A DNA stretch of 64,000 nt from Oceanimonas smirnovii ATCC BAA-899. Lineage in GTDB: Bacteria > Pseudomonadota > Gammaproteobacteria > Enterobacterales > Aeromonadaceae. Made by a program: the position numbers and the translations under genes. The DNA is taken from contig NZ_KB908457.1 in assembly GCF_000381965.1 (NCBI RefSeq), forward strand, positions 186,001 through 250,000. The letters are read 5' to 3'. Position 1 is the first letter of the stretch. The number at the start of each line of letters is the position of its first letter. This document shows positions 19,330 to 28,891 of the stretch, one piece after another. The notes under the pieces were generated by a model. The model was given only the letters and a program-made list of their open reading frames with translations. It ran no database searches and was not told the DNA's origin.

Positions 19330-20422
19330 GCATCGCCGCTCTTTGGGTGAGCGCCTGCATCTGGACTGGCCGCTGCTGGGCGGCCTGCTGATCTTACTTA
19401 CTGCCAGCCTGGTGATTCTCTATTCTGCCAGCGGGGAAAATACCGATACCTTAACCCGTCAGGGCATACATATTGCTGTATCACTCAGTGTGATGGTGAT
19501 ACTGGCCCAGTTCTCTCCGGGCTTTTATGCTCGCTGGGCTCCTCCTGTCTTTATCATTGGCGTTGTGCTGCTGATATTGGTGCTGCTAATCGGTGATGTT
19601 GGCAAGGGAGCCCAGCGCTGGCTGGAAATTGGCTCATTCCGGTTTCAGCCGTCAGAAGCACTGAAGCTGGCCATGCCCATTACCATTGCTGCCTATATCA
19701 GCCGCTATCCGCTGCCGCCCAGCCTGCTGCATGTGGCACTGGCTTTTGCCCTGGTGCTGGTCCCTACTCTGCTGATTGCCAAGCAGCCGGATCTGGGGAC
19801 GTCTCTGCTGGTTGCCGCCTCTGGTCTGTTCGTTATTTTTCTTGCCGGTCTGCCCTGGCGCCTGATCATGCTGGCACTGGCGGGTCTGGCGGCCTTTTTG
19901 CCGGCGCTCTGGTATTTTCTGATGCACGACTATCAGAAACGACGAGTACTGACCCTACTCAACCCGGAAAGTGATCCACTCGGTGCCGGCTATCATATTA
20001 TTCAGTCTAAAATCGCCATAGGCTCAGGCGGGCTGTGGGGGAAAGGCTGGCTGCACGGCACTCAGTCTCAGCTGGAATTTCTGCCCGAACGCCATACCGA
20101 CTTTATTTTTGCGGTGCTGGCAGAAGAATTCGGGCTGGTGGGAGTCAGTGTGCTGATCCTGATGTATCTGTTTATTATTGGCCGGGGCCTGCAAATTTCA
20201 GTACAGGCTCAGGGAGCTTTTCCCAGGCTGCTGGCAGGTGCACTGACACTGACCTTTTTTGTTTATGTGTTCGTGAATATCGGTATGGTCAGCGGCCTGC
20301 TGCCGGTGGTGGGCGTCCCGCTGCCGCTGATCAGTTATGGTGGCACCTCCATGGTGACACTGATGGCCGGATTTGGCATTCTCATGTCCGTGCACACTCA
20401 CAAACGCCTGTTGGCAAAATAA
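19322..20422 (+). CDS. mrdB: Peptidoglycan glycosyltransferase RodA
   Basis: SEDS-family polymerase of the elongasome with about ten membrane segments; partner of PBP2. SEDS signatures include [25 protein letters not shown] and [28 protein letters not shown]. The ATG at 19322 is chosen over one at 19304 because GAGG lies at usable spacing before it. It overlaps mrdA by 8 nt. 366 residues. Confidence 0.95.
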   Translation: MNKHRRSLGERLHLDWPLLGGLLILLTASLVILYSASGENTDTLTRQGIHIAVSLSVMVILAQFSPGFYARWAPPVFIIGVVLLILVLLIGDVGKGAQRWLEIGSFRFQPSEALKLAMPITIAAYISRYPLPPSLLHVALAFALVLVPTLLIAKQPDLGTSLLVAASGLFVIFLAGLPWRLIMLALAGLAAFLPALWYFLMHDYQKRRVLTLLNPESDPLGAGYHIIQSKIAIGSGGLWGKGWLHGTQSQLEFLPERHTDFIFAVLAEEFGLVGVSVLILMYLFIIGRGLQISVQAQGAFPRLLAGALTLTFFVYVFVNIGMVSGLLPVVGVPLPLISYGGTSMVTLMAGFGILMSVHTHKRLLAK

Positions 20423-20440
20423 CACACAAGGAATCACGCA

Positions 20441-21412
20441 ATGCGCCTCGCTCTCCTTTCAGCGGCACTTTGGTTTTCAACCTCGGTTTCAGCCGCCCCC
20501 ACTGTTACCGAGCAGCAGCAATGGCTGAATGAGCTGGCGGACAAATTTGAGTTGAGCCAGCAAGATCTGGATCAGGCCATTGCCGGCGCTACCTATCAGC
20601 AGTCCATTATTGATGCCATGACCCGTCCGGCCGAGGCCAAACCCTGGCGTGATTATCGCCCCATTTTTCTGACCGACAAGCGTATTGAGCAGGGTGCCGT
20701 TTTCTGGAAAAAGCATGAGGCTCTGCTGGCCCGCGCCGAGCAGGAGCTGCAGGTGCCGGCCCAGATCATTACCGCCATTATTGGTGTGGAAACCTACTAT
20801 GGTGCCCACATGGGCACTCACAGGGTACTGGATGCACTCTATACTCTTGGCTTTCATTACCCGCCCAGAGGCGCATTTTTCCGCTCCGAACTGGGCCATT
20901 ACCTGAAACTGGCCGAGCAGCAGCAGTGGGCACTGGATGAACAAAAAGGCTCCTATGCCGGTGCCATGGGCATGGGCCAGTTTATTTCCTCCAGCTACCG
21001 TCACTATGCGCTCGATTTTAATGATGACGGCCACATCAATCTGTTTGAGCCTGTGGACGCCATTGGCAGCGTGGCTAACTATTTCCACCAGCATAAATGG
21101 CAGCCGGGTGAGCCCGTGGTGCACAAGGCCAGCGTGACCGATACCGATGCTGCCGATGCCATGGTGTCTGCCGCTCTTGAGCTGGATTACAGCTGGGCCG
21201 AGCTGAACGCTGCCGGCATTACCACCGCCGTCAAACTGGCCTCGGATACGCCGGTCAAACTGCTCAAACTGGAAGGTGCAGATGGTCCGGAATATTGGGT
21301 GGCACAGCATAACTTTTATGTCATTACCCGTTATAATCGCAGCCCGCTCTATGCCATGGCGGTGTATCAACTGAGTGAAGAGATAAAACATGCGTTTGAA
21401 CAACAGCGTTAA
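20441..21412 (+). CDS. mltB: Lytic murein transglycosylase B
   Basis: Cleaves the MurNAc-GlcNAc bond to anhydromuropeptides. 323 residues with the catalytic Glu117 in AIIGVETYYG and the GAMGMGQFISSSYRHYALDF signature. The signal sequence ends SVSAAP with no lipobox, so this looks like a soluble periplasmic form, unlike the E. coli lipoprotein. Located between mrdB and rlpA and overlapping rlpA by 23 nt, which suggests coupling. Confidence 0.94.
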   Translation: MRLALLSAALWFSTSVSAAPTVTEQQQWLNELADKFELSQQDLDQAIAGATYQQSIIDAMTRPAEAKPWRDYRPIFLTDKRIEQGAVFWKKHEALLARAEQELQVPAQIITAIIGVETYYGAHMGTHRVLDALYTLGFHYPPRGAFFRSELGHYLKLAEQQQWALDEQKGSYAGAMGMGQFISSSYRHYALDFNDDGHINLFEPVDAIGSVANYFHQHKWQPGEPVVHKASVTDTDAADAMVSAALELDYSWAELNAAGITTAVKLASDTPVKLLKLEGADGPEYWVAQHNFYVITRYNRSPLYAMAVYQLSEEIKHAFEQQR

Positions 21413-22235
21413 GCTTGTGCGCTCCGGGCTGCTGCTGCCACTGGCGGCACTGCTGCTGGCCGCCTGCAGCAGCCAGCCCGATGCTCCGGAGCAGACCAAA
21501 GATGACAGCTACGACCGGGAAACCGCCGGTGGCCGCTATTCCATGCGCCAGGATAAGGCACCGGGCGAAATGCCCGACATGTCTCATGTCAAGGATGCGG
21601 TGCCGCGCTTTGAGCCTTACAGCCGCCGGGGCAATAAAGATTACAACGTCTGGGGTCAGGACTATGAAGTCTGGCGCGAGGTAGAAAATTACCGGGATGA
21701 AGGCATGGCCTCATGGTATGGAGCCAAGTTTCATGGTCACGACACATCCAACGGTGAGGTGTACGACATGTATACCATGACGGCTGCTCACAAGAACCTG
21801 CCGCTGCCGTCGTTTGTCAAAGTGACCAATACTGCCAACGGCAGACAGGTCATAGTGCGAGTAAACGACCGCGGACCGTTTCACGACGGCCGTATTATCG
21901 ATTTGTCTTATGCTGCGGCCTGGAAGCTGGGTATGCTCGATAAAGGCACAGCCCCGGTAAAGATCGAGCTGATTAAAATGTCTCCCGGCAAGCAGGACAG
22001 TCTTCTGGCCAATAAAGCCACAGGTCGTCATATTCAGCTGCTGGCTACCCGTTCCGGCGACAAGGCCAGAGCACTTGCTGCCCGCCTGAGCAAAGAGTAT
22101 GGTTTTCCGGCCCGGGTAGAGCAGCGTTCTGATTGGTACCGATTGCAAATGGGTCCCATTCCGGCTACTCAAACAGATAAGATTCTTACCCGTTTGGTGG
22201 CTGAAGGCTTTGAACAGGCATATTTCCTGAACTAA
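21390..22235 (+). CDS. rlpA: Septal-ring lytic transglycosylase RlpA family lipoprotein
   Basis: Lipoprotein (lipobox LLLAAC, Cys26) with a double-psi beta-barrel domain (about 105-195: GMASWYGAKFHGHDTSNGEVYDM and VNDRGPFHDGRIIDLS) and a C-terminal SPOR domain (about 208-280) that binds denuded glycan at the septum. In Pseudomonas such proteins are lytic transglycosylases acting on stem-less strands; the equivalent His and Asp residues appear present. 281 residues. Starts inside the end of mltB. Confidence 0.93.
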   Translation: MRLNNSVKLVRSGLLLPLAALLLAACSSQPDAPEQTKDDSYDRETAGGRYSMRQDKAPGEMPDMSHVKDAVPRFEPYSRRGNKDYNVWGQDYEVWREVENYRDEGMASWYGAKFHGHDTSNGEVYDMYTMTAAHKNLPLPSFVKVTNTANGRQVIVRVNDRGPFHDGRIIDLSYAAAWKLGMLDKGTAPVKIELIKMSPGKQDSLLANKATGRHIQLLATRSGDKARALAARLSKEYGFPARVEQRSDWYRLQMGPIPATQTDKILTRLVAEGFEQAYFLN

Positions 22236-22304
22236 ATAACCTGATATCCATCATAAAACGGCAATTCACGCCATTCATTATTTAATAAAGGTCTGATTTA
22301 CCTT

Positions 22305-23477
22305 ATGCGTACGGTCAACATTCTGCCTACTCTCGCCATTGCCGGCCTGATGTCTTTTTCCGCTCAGGCACAAAATACCATTTCCATGATCCCCGAGCCG
22401 CCGGCCATTGCGGCCAAATCTTATGTGCTGATGGACTATGCCAGCGGCCAGGTGCTGGTGGCAGAAAATGCTGATCAGAAGCTGCCGCCGGCCAGCCTGA
22501 CCAAAATGCTGACCTCCTATGTGCTGGGCCAGGCACTGGAAGAAGGCAAGGTCAAGCGTGACGACATGGTGACCATCAGTGAAGCGGCCTGGGCCCAGAA
22601 CTTTCCCGGCTCTTCGGTGATGTTTCTGGAAGTCGGCAAACAAGTGAGTATTGATGATCTGAACCGGGGCATCATTATTCAGTCGGGTAACGATGCCACC
22701 GTGGCCGTAGCCGAACACCTGGCGGGCAGCGTCAACTCCTTTGCGGACCTGATGAACTCCTGGGCCGCACGGCTGGGAATGAATGACAGCCACTTTGTCA
22801 CGCCCCACGGCCTGCACAGTGATGAGATGTATACCACCGCCCGGGATATGGCCAAACTGGGTCAGGCGCTGATCCGCGATGTGCCCGAGGAATATGCCAT
22901 CTATGCCGAGAAGTCGTTTAGCTTTAACGGTATTACTCAGCACAACCGCAATTCCCTGCTGTGGGATCAGTCCCTCAATGTAGACGGCATCAAAACCGGC
23001 CATGTCAGTGCTGTAGGGTACAACCTGGTATCTTCTGCCACCAAGGATGATATGCGTCTGATTGCGGTAGTGATGGGTGCCAGCAGCGAGCGTGCCCGGG
23101 CGGCCGAAAGTAAAAAACTGCTGACTTATGGCTTTCGCTTCTACCAGACCCTGACCCCGTATGAAGCGGGCAGCAAGCTGGTAGATCAGCAAATCTGGAT
23201 GGGTGACAAAGACACTGTCGCCCTGGGCGTAGACAAGGCGGTGGCAGTGACCATTCCCCGTGGCCAGGCTCAGAACCTGCAAGCCGACTTCACCCTGGAT
23301 CAGGCCCTGAAGGCACCGCTGGCGAAAGGCGAACAGGTAGGCACACTGCACCTGAAGCTGAATGACAGTGAAGTCGCTACCGTACCGCTGGTGGCGCTGG
23401 AAAATGTAGAGCAGGGTGGTCTGTTCAGCCGGTTTATTGACTATATTACGCTGCTGATTCAAGGTCTGTTTAAATAA
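22305..23477 (+). CDS. dacA: D-alanyl-D-alanine carboxypeptidase (PBP5)
   Basis: Trims the terminal D-Ala from pentapeptides. Signal peptide ends SAQAQ. Penicillin-binding motifs are SLTK (Ser64, Lys67), SGN (IIQSGNDATV) and KTG (GIKTGHVS). The C-terminal PBP5 domain ends with an amphipathic helix (SRFIDYITLLIQGLFK) for membrane attachment. 390 residues. A 69-nt gap from rlpA may hold its own promoter. Confidence 0.96.
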   Translation: MRTVNILPTLAIAGLMSFSAQAQNTISMIPEPPAIAAKSYVLMDYASGQVLVAENADQKLPPASLTKMLTSYVLGQALEEGKVKRDDMVTISEAAWAQNFPGSSVMFLEVGKQVSIDDLNRGIIIQSGNDATVAVAEHLAGSVNSFADLMNSWAARLGMNDSHFVTPHGLHSDEMYTTARDMAKLGQALIRDVPEEYAIYAEKSFSFNGITQHNRNSLLWDQSLNVDGIKTGHVSAVGYNLVSSATKDDMRLIAVVMGASSERARAAESKKLLTYGFRFYQTLTPYEAGSKLVDQQIWMGDKDTVALGVDKAVAVTIPRGQAQNLQADFTLDQALKAPLAKGEQVGTLHLKLNDSEVATVPLVALENVEQGGLFSRFIDYITLLIQGLFK

Positions 23478-23486
23478 TATCTTATT

Positions 23487-23508
23487 GGGGCCGCACTCAA
23501 ACGGCCCC
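23487..23508. terminator. GC hairpin after dacA
   Basis: GGGGCCG, CACTCAAA loop, CGGCCCC, beginning 10 nt after the dacA stop. The T content downstream is low, so it may be a weak terminator or a processing/stability hairpin before ybeD. Confidence 0.45.
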
Positions 23509-23642
23509 GTTCCCGCTTCTCTCTTCACCAATAACCCTGCAAGTTGTCGGTTTCAGATTAACCGTTTTTATGTTAGAAATGCGACATGGGTTGTGAAAAT
23601 TTACACCATTCCCGATTGAATACTGCTGTTTCAAAGGTTGCC

Positions 23643-23906
23643 ATGAATACCAAATTTGATGAGTTGCTTGATTTTCCCTGCCACTTTCCCTTCAAGGTGC
23701 TGGGCCTGGCTGACGAGCGCCTGCCCGATCTGATCGTGGAAGTACTGCAGCAGCACGCTCCCGGCGACTACAGTCCCAAGGTGCGTCCCAGCAGCAAAGG
23801 CAATTATCACGCTGTCAGCGTCAATGTGACGGTGCACAGCAAAGAGCACATAGAGCTGCTTTATACCGAGCTTGGCAAAATCGAGCTGGTTAAATACGTA
23901 CTCTGA
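23643..23906 (+). CDS. ybeD: YbeD family protein (DUF493)
   Basis: An 87-residue ACT-like fold protein of unknown function, always found beside lip[12 protein letters not shown] and [19 protein letters not shown] are family signatures. The ATG at 23643 gives the usual length; an upstream in-frame ATG would add 19 residues not seen in relatives. lipB starts 11 nt later. Confidence 0.93.
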   Translation: MNTKFDELLDFPCHFPFKVLGLADERLPDLIVEVLQQHAPGDYSPKVRPSSKGNYHAVSVNVTVHSKEHIELLYTELGKIELVKYVL

Positions 23907-23917
23907 GGCACTCACTC

Positions 23918-24574
23918 ATGCAGCAGGACAAACTCACCATCAGAAACTGGGGGCTGGCGTCTTACGAGCACGTCTGGCACACCATGCAACACTTCACCGA
24001 CCAGCGTGATCAAAACACCGGTGATGAGTTCTGGCTGGTGGAGCATATGCCGGTATTTACCCAGGGTCAGGCCGGCAAGGCTGAGCATGTGCTTAACGCC
24101 GGTGATATTCCGGTCATTCAGGCCGATCGTGGCGGTCAGGTTACCTATCACGGCCCTGGCCAGCTGGTGCTGTATCTGCTGCTGGATGTGCGCCGCAAAA
24201 AACTGGGGGTGCGTAACCTGGTTACCGCCATGGAAGAGTCAATTGTCGCCCTGCTGAAAGAATATAACGTGGAAGCCTACGCCAAGGCCGATGCTCCCGG
24301 CGTGTATGTCGCCGACAGCAAAATTGCCTCTCTGGGCCTGCGGGTACGTCGGGGCTGCTCTTTTCATGGGCTGGCGCTTAACGTCAACATGGATCTCAGT
24401 CCGTTTTTGCGTATTAACCCCTGCGGCTATGCCGGTATGGCCATGACCCAGTGCAGTACTCTGGGTGGTCCTCAGAACCTGGATGAAGCCCAATCTCGCC
24501 TGGTCCCCCTGCTGGCCGGCCGGTTGGGCTATCAACATCTCTACTACACCACAGAGAAGTATCATTATGAGTAA
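23918..24574 (+). CDS. lipB: Octanoyl-(acyl-carrier-protein)-protein N-octanoyltransferase
   Basis: Transfers octanoate from ACP to lipoyl domains, the first step of lipoate assembly. 218 residues with [20 protein letters not shown], catalytic Lys135 ([11 protein letters not shown]) and Cys169 (INPCGYAGM). It overlaps lipA by 8 nt, so the two lipoate enzymes are coupled. Confidence 0.96.
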   Translation: MQQDKLTIRNWGLASYEHVWHTMQHFTDQRDQNTGDEFWLVEHMPVFTQGQAGKAEHVLNAGDIPVIQADRGGQVTYHGPGQLVLYLLLDVRRKKLGVRNLVTAMEESIVALLKEYNVEAYAKADAPGVYVADSKIASLGLRVRRGCSFHGLALNVNMDLSPFLRINPCGYAGMAMTQCSTLGGPQNLDEAQSRLVPLLAGRLGYQHLYYTTEKYHYE

Positions 24575-25532
24575 ACCTGTGCGCGTCGAACCCGGCGTTA
24601 AACTGCGCGACGCCGACAAAATGGCCCTTATTCCGGTCAAATTCATGCCCGAGCAAGAAGAAGAAGTGCTGCGCAAGCCGGAGTGGATGAAGATTAAACT
24701 TCCTCCCAGCAATCAGCGCATACAGGGTCTCAAAAACATTATGCGCGAGAACAACCTGCATTCTGTGTGCGAGGAAGCCTCCTGCCCCAATCTGGCCGAA
24801 TGCTTTAACCACGGCACCGCCACCTTTATGATTCTGGGTGCCATCTGTACTCGCCGCTGCCCCTTCTGCGATGTGGCTCACGGCCGCCCGCTGCCGGTGG
24901 ATCCGGAAGAGCCAGCCAAGCTGGCCAAGACCATCAAAGAGCTGGGTCTGAAATATGTGGTGATCACCTCGGTCGACCGGGACGACCTGCGCGATGGCGG
25001 TGCCCAGCACTTTGCCGACTGCATCAAGGCCATTCGCGAGCAAAGCCCCAATACCAAAATTGAAATTCTGACCCCGGACTTCCGTGGCCGCATGGACACG
25101 GCGCTGGAGATCCTCAAAGACACGCCGCCGGATGTGTTCAACCACAACCTGGAAACCGCCCCCCGCCTGTATCGGGTAGCCCGCCCCGGCGCCGACTATA
25201 AATGGTCACTGGAGCTGCTGCGCCGGTTCAAGGAAATGCATCCTCAGGTGGCCACCAAGTCTGGCCTGATGATGGGGCTGGGTGAAACCAATGAAGAGAT
25301 CATGGAAGTGCTTAAGGATCTGCGTGAACATAACGTCACCATGCTGACCCTGGGCCAGTATCTGCAGCCCAGCCGTCACCACCTGCCGGTGAAGCGCTAT
25401 GTGCCGCCCGCGGAGTTTGACGAACTGAAAGACTTTGCTGACGGCATTGGCTTTACTCATGCCGCCTGTGGCCCCTTTGTGCGCTCCTCTTATCATGCCG
25501 ATCTGCAGGCGCAGGGTGTGGAAGTGAAATAA
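24567..25532 (+). CDS. lipA: Lipoyl synthase
   Basis: Radical-SAM enzyme inserting two sulfurs into octanoyl groups. Auxiliary cluster cysteines are C68, C73 and C79; the SAM cluster is C94-C98-C101 (CTRRCPFC). The C-terminal RSSY serine that ligates the auxiliary cluster is present. The ATG at 24567 gives 321 residues, the E. coli length, and overlaps the lipB stop. Confidence 0.97.
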   Translation: MSKPVRVEPGVKLRDADKMALIPVKFMPEQEEEVLRKPEWMKIKLPPSNQRIQGLKNIMRENNLHSVCEEASCPNLAECFNHGTATFMILGAICTRRCPFCDVAHGRPLPVDPEEPAKLAKTIKELGLKYVVITSVDRDDLRDGGAQHFADCIKAIREQSPNTKIEILTPDFRGRMDTALEILKDTPPDVFNHNLETAPRLYRVARPGADYKWSLELLRRFKEMHPQVATKSGLMMGLGETNEEIMEVLKDLREHNVTMLTLGQYLQPSRHHLPVKRYVPPAEFDELKDFADGIGFTHAACGPFVRSSYHADLQAQGVEVK

Positions 25533-25535
25533 CCC

Positions 25536-25686
25536 CGTGAGGGTGAGGGGTGAAGGGTGAAGAGAAAAGTCCAGCCCTTCCATCATCACCATCAGACACA
25601 AAAAAGGAGCCTAAAGGCTCCTTTTTTGTTCAGCTCAGAAGTCGGAGGTAGTTAACCCCCTCCCCCCCTGACTCCTCTCTCCTCAC
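25536..25686. repeat. Heptad array C flanking the lipA/aroG terminator
   Basis: The left arm steps in 7s through GTGAGGG, TGAGGGG, TGAAGGG, TGAAGAG (25538-25565 region). A pyrimidine-rich right arm before aroG (about 25657-25686) contains CTCCTCT and CTCCTCA in the same period. A standard terminator lies between them. The heptad identity is looser than in arrays A and B. Confidence 0.6.
25599..25628. terminator. Bidirectional terminator between lipA and aroG
   Basis: AAAAAAGGAGCC, TAAA, GGCTCCTTTTTT: a near-perfect hairpin with an A-run on one side and a T-run on the other, suited to both convergent transcripts. Confidence 0.92.
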
Positions 25687-25691
25687 TTAGA

Positions 25692-26747
25692 TTACGCCTG
25701 ACGGCGGGCCGCCACGGCTTCTGCCAGCTGTGCCAGCATTTTCTCGGTATCTTCCCAGCCGATGCAGGCATCGGTAATGCTCTGACCCCAGGTCAGCTCA
25801 CAGCCCTCTTTCAGATCCTGGCGGCCTTCCACCAGGTGACTTTCCACCATCACGCCCATAATGGCCTGCTGACCGGCAGCAATCTGGCCGCACACGTCTT
25901 CCGCCACCAGCATCTGCCGCTGATATTGCTTGCTGCTGTTGGCATGGCTGAAGTCGATCATCAGCTTTTGCGGTAAACCGGCTTTTTCCAGCCCTTCACA
26001 CACCGCCGCAACATGCTCTGCGCTGTAGTTGGGCTCTTTGCCGCCCCGCAGAATAATATGGCAGTCCGGGTTGCCGGCAGTGGAAACAATGGCGGAATGG
26101 CCGTATTTGGTAACCGACAGAAAATGATGAGAGGCACTGGCCGCACCAATGGCATCAGCCGCCACCTTGATGGTGCCGTCTGTGCCGTTCTTGAAGCCCA
26201 CCGGGCAGGACAGACCCGACGCCAGCTCGCGGTGCACCTGAGACTCGGTAGTACGGGCACCAATGGCGCCCCAGCTCATCAGATCTGCCAGATATTGCGG
26301 CGTGATCATGTCGAGAAACTCGCTTGCGGCAGGCAGACCCATATCGTTGAGATCCAGCAGCAGCTTGCGGCCGATGCGCAGCCCGTCATTGATCTGAAAG
26401 CTGTTGTCGAGATAAGGATCGTTGATAAGTCCTTTCCAGCCAACGGTAGTACGCGGCTTTTCAAAGTAGACCCGCATCACCACTTCCAGCGTGTCGGCAT
26501 AGCGCTCACGCAGCGCCTTCAGCTTCCGGCCATACTCAATGGCAGCGTCGGTGTTGTGAATGGAGCAGGGCCCCACCACTACCAGCAGGCGATCGTCTTC
26601 ACCGGCCAGAATGCGGTGAATGGCCTCCCGGGATTCAAACACGGTGGCCGAGGCGGTGTCGGTGGCCGGATATTTCTCCAGCACCGCCACCGGCGGCAAC
26701 AGTTCTTTGATTTCGTTAATGCGGATATCGTCGGTCTGAAAATGCAT
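25692..26747 (-). CDS. aroG: 3-deoxy-7-phosphoheptulonate synthase, AroG type
   Basis: First enzyme of the shikimate pathway, joining PEP and erythrose 4-phosphate. 351 residues; the run VVGPCSIH, FEKPRTTVGWKGLINDP and SVTKYGHSAIV is close to E. coli AroG, whose Phe-sensitive class it resembles more than AroF or AroH (from memory). The ATG at 26747 is chosen because MHFQTDDIRINEIKELLPP aligns with the known N-terminus. Which amino acid inhibits it is not proven by sequence. I saw no convincing TyrR box upstream. Confidence 0.92.
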   Translation of the reverse strand: MHFQTDDIRINEIKELLPPVAVLEKYPATDTASATVFESREAIHRILAGEDDRLLVVVGPCSIHNTDAAIEYGRKLKALRERYADTLEVVMRVYFEKPRTTVGWKGLINDPYLDNSFQINDGLRIGRKLLLDLNDMGLPAASEFLDMITPQYLADLMSWGAIGARTTESQVHRELASGLSCPVGFKNGTDGTIKVAADAIGAASASHHFLSVTKYGHSAIVSTAGNPDCHIILRGGKEPNYSAEHVAAVCEGLEKAGLPQKLMIDFSHANSSKQYQRQMLVAEDVCGQIAAGQQAIMGVMVESHLVEGRQDLKEGCELTWGQSITDACIGWEDTEKMLAQLAEAVAARRQA

Positions 26748-26905
26748 GAGCAACCCTGCTTTATATTTACTGATGAGCACCCTGGCTCGAATTCACTGTG
26801 TTTTTTCCAATCTATCCCGAGCAGGGTCCGGCTGTAAACGCTCCATTAGCCTTACAGCCCATTTGTAACAGAGAAAATGCCGATGAAACCGATAACAAGG
26901 AACGA

Positions 26906-26934
26906 TTGGACCTATTTACAATAATAATTATCAT
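26906..26934 (+). promoter_or_regulatory. Promoter overlapped by a Fur box
   Basis: CAATAATAATTATCA at 26919-26933 matches the Fur 7-1-7 consensus TGATAATNATTATCA at 13 of 15 positions. It overlaps a candidate promoter, TTGGAC (26906-26911), a 17-nt spacer and TATCAT (26929-26934). Binding of Fur-Fe2+ would block the -10 region. The promoter faces the DUF2061 gene 37 nt downstream. Confidence 0.65.
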
Positions 26935-26970
26935 TTGAGATGTGAACCCCCTTTGCTCAAGGAGCCTGTT

Positions 26971-27171
26971 ATGTACAAAACACTGACCTTCGCACTGGTG
27001 CATTTCACCGTCGCTTTCAGTGTGGCCTGGCTGCTTTCAGGCAGTCTGCTGGTAGGCGGGCTGATTGCACTGGTGGAGCCCTTGATCAATACAGTGGCCT
27101 ACTTCTTTCATGAAAAGGCATGGCAACGCTTTCATGCGCATAAGCTGGACAAAACCACTGGTGTAGTGTGA
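26971..27171 (+). CDS. DUF2061 small membrane protein, predicted Fur target
   Basis: A 66-residue protein with two membrane segments (about 5-24 and 27-45) and a basic C-terminal tail; DUF2061 family, function unknown. The ATG at 26971 is preceded by AAGGAG. The promoter carries a Fur box, so expression is probably induced by iron shortage. Gap to the next gene is 34 nt. Confidence 0.85.
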   Translation: MYKTLTFALVHFTVAFSVAWLLSGSLLVGGLIALVEPLINTVAYFFHEKAWQRFHAHKLDKTTGVV

Positions 27172-27205
27172 ACATGCCAGCTAATTCACCAGAGCGAGAA
27201 CCGGT

Positions 27206-27607
27206 ATGAGCTATACCCTCAATGAACAAGACAAGGCGCAGGTACTGAGCCTGAGCGATAACGAGCGTTTCAATCACCTGGTCAACCGGGTAAACGAACA
27301 ACAGGAGCTCTGGATCCTCACCGATGAACACGGCTGCATGATGCTGACCACAGACGATGATGAAGACTGCATTCCGGTATGGCCCCACGCCGGCTATGCC
27401 CAGGACTGGGCCCAGGGCGACTGGCAGCACTGCAAACCGGAAGCCATCAGCCTGAATGTGTGGCTGAAGCGCTGGGTGCCGGGCATGACCGACGACGAGC
27501 TGCTGGTGGCCGTATTCCCTACCCTGAATGAAACCGGCATAGTGGTGGATCCTTACGAGCTGAAAGACGCGCTGGATCGCAAAAAGTCCTCAGGGCGGCA
27601 CAACTGA
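27206..27607 (+). CDS. DUF2750 family protein
   Basis: A 133-residue soluble, acidic protein with the DUF2750 pattern ([14 protein letters not shown] near the N-terminus, [34 protein letters not shown]). Function unknown. Its stop overlaps the yaiI ATG by one base (TGATG), so the two are cotranslated. Confidence 0.82.
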   Translation: MSYTLNEQDKAQVLSLSDNERFNHLVNRVNEQQELWILTDEHGCMMLTTDDDEDCIPVWPHAGYAQDWAQGDWQHCKPEAISLNVWLKRWVPGMTDDELLVAVFPTLNETGIVVDPYELKDALDRKKSSGRHN

Positions 27608-28053
27608 TGCAGGTTTGGGTAGATGCGGATGCCTGCCCCCGGGTTATTCGGGATATCTTGCTGCGCGCCGCCGAGCGCACCGGCACACCACTGATTCTGG
27701 TGGCCAATCATGTGTTGCCGGTTCCCGCCTCAAAACTGGTGCGCCAGCTGCAGGTGGCGAAAGGGTTTGACGTAGCTGATAACGAAATTGTGCAACGTAT
27801 TGAGCCCGGTGATTTGCTCATTACCGCGGATATTCCACTGGCGGCAGAGGCCCTGGAACAGGGAGCTGACGTGCTCAGCCCCCGTGGCGAGCGCTTTGAC
27901 AAGGGCACCATTCGCGCCAAACTGACCATGCGTGATTTTATGGACACAATGCGCGCCAGCGGCGTACAAACCGGCGGCCCGCCCACCCTGAACCAGGCCG
28001 ACCGTCAGGCCTTTGCCAACCAGCTTGACCGGCTTTTAAGCTCAAGGCCATAG
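27607..28053 (+). CDS. yaiI: UPF0178/DUF188 family protein YaiI
   Basis: 148 residues of the YaiI/YqxD family with the PIN/NYN-like N-terminal acidic motif [15 protein letters not shown] and [13 protein letters not shown], suggesting a metal-dependent nuclease fold, though activity is not established. C-terminal motif [22 protein letters not shown] is conserved. Follows DUF2750 with 1-nt overlap. Confidence 0.92.
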   Translation: MQVWVDADACPRVIRDILLRAAERTGTPLILVANHVLPVPASKLVRQLQVAKGFDVADNEIVQRIEPGDLLITADIPLAAEALEQGADVLSPRGERFDKGTIRAKLTMRDFMDTMRASGVQTGGPPTLNQADRQAFANQLDRLLSSRP

Positions 28054-28069
28054 GCTTTTCGCAGCGGCC

Positions 28070-28217
28070 AGCTTTAAGCTGTAAGACAAGATGGCTTGTA
28101 CGCGCTGAAACATGAACAAAAAACTTACACTTTTTGCCGGGCTGCAGGCTTTAAACCAAGGTTCGCAGTCATGCAGAAGTAGTTTTACTTATAGCTGACA
28201 GCTTACGGCTTACAGCT
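28070..28217. repeat. Heptad array B3 between yaiI and the DUF1439 gene
   Basis: Left arm AGCTTTA, AGCTGTA (28070-28083); about 104 nt of non-repeated sequence; right arm CTTATAG, CTGACAG, CTTACGG, CTTACAG, CT (28188-28217), complementary to AGCTGTAAG-type units. The array ends 17 nt before the next start codon. The loop has no ORF I would support. Confidence 0.75.
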
Positions 28218-28234
28218 CCCGAAAGAGGTACACC

Positions 28235-28780
28235 ATGTTCAGAACCCTTACCCTTGCTCTTGGTGCTCTGCTGCTGAGCGCCTGCGCCGGCGTCAGTCAA
28301 TACAGCGTGTCTGAAAGCGAGCTGGAAAAAGCGCTTTATACTCAGCTGGAGCAGCAGGCCCCTACACTCACGCAGGGGCTGGTAGAAACACGCATTGACG
28401 ATTTGAATCTCACCATAGGGCCGGATAACCGTCAGGTGGTGCGCCTCGATATTCGCGGCGAAACCGCCATCAATGCCATAGTGGCACGTTTTCCCGCCAT
28501 GCTGGATCTGCAGATTGAAGGCCGTCCGGTCTACGATCGTCAGAAAAACGCCATCTTTATTCGGGATCTCAATCTGCTGAACAGCAAGGTCAATGCCTTT
28601 GGCTATCAGGGGGAAGTCGGGGTCGCGTCAGCCGGCATGATGCAGCTGGTGCGAGCTGTGCTTGAAAACCAGCCGGTATACCGTCTTGATGATGGCCGTT
28701 ATCGCTGGGTAAAAAATGTACCGCTGGCGCTGGATATTGTGCCCGGCCGGCTGGTACTCAGCCCCCGTTTCAGTGACTGA
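28235..28780 (+). CDS. DUF1439 family lipoprotein (YceB-like)
   Basis: 181 residues with lipoprotein signal (LLLSAC, Cys17). The SQYSVSESELEKAL segment and RPVYDRQKNAIFIRDLNLL resemble E. coli YceB, a DUF1439 (tubular lipid-binding fold) lipoprotein with no settled function. Likely anchored in the outer membrane. Monocistronic between a heptad array and a LysE-type gene. Confidence 0.85.
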   Translation: MFRTLTLALGALLLSACAGVSQYSVSESELEKALYTQLEQQAPTLTQGLVETRIDDLNLTIGPDNRQVVRLDIRGETAINAIVARFPAMLDLQIEGRPVYDRQKNAIFIRDLNLLNSKVNAFGYQGEVGVASAGMMQLVRAVLENQPVYRLDDGRYRWVKNVPLALDIVPGRLVLSPRFSD

Positions 28781-28796
28781 CACAAACGCGCCGGGC

Positions 28797-28826
28797 TGGC
28801 CTGATAGATGGCATTTGGCCTACAAT
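28797..28826 (+). promoter_or_regulatory. Possible promoter for the LysE-type gene
   Basis: TGGCCT (28797-28802), an 18-nt spacer and TACAAT (28821-28826), about 50 nt before the proposed start. Moderate match only. Confidence 0.3.
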
Positions 28827-28891
28827 GGCGATGATTGTATTTAGTCCTAGCGCCACTGGCAGGCAGGTGATCTATTAACGCATCGGTTTTA

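Noticed and set aside
26831-26880. TyrR box before aroG
   Set aside because: TGTAAA and TTACA half-sites are present, but the spacing is about 13 nt instead of 6 and orientation is poor.
28084-28187. Small gene in the loop of array B3
   Set aside because: Short frames only, no ribosome-binding site and no recognisable product.
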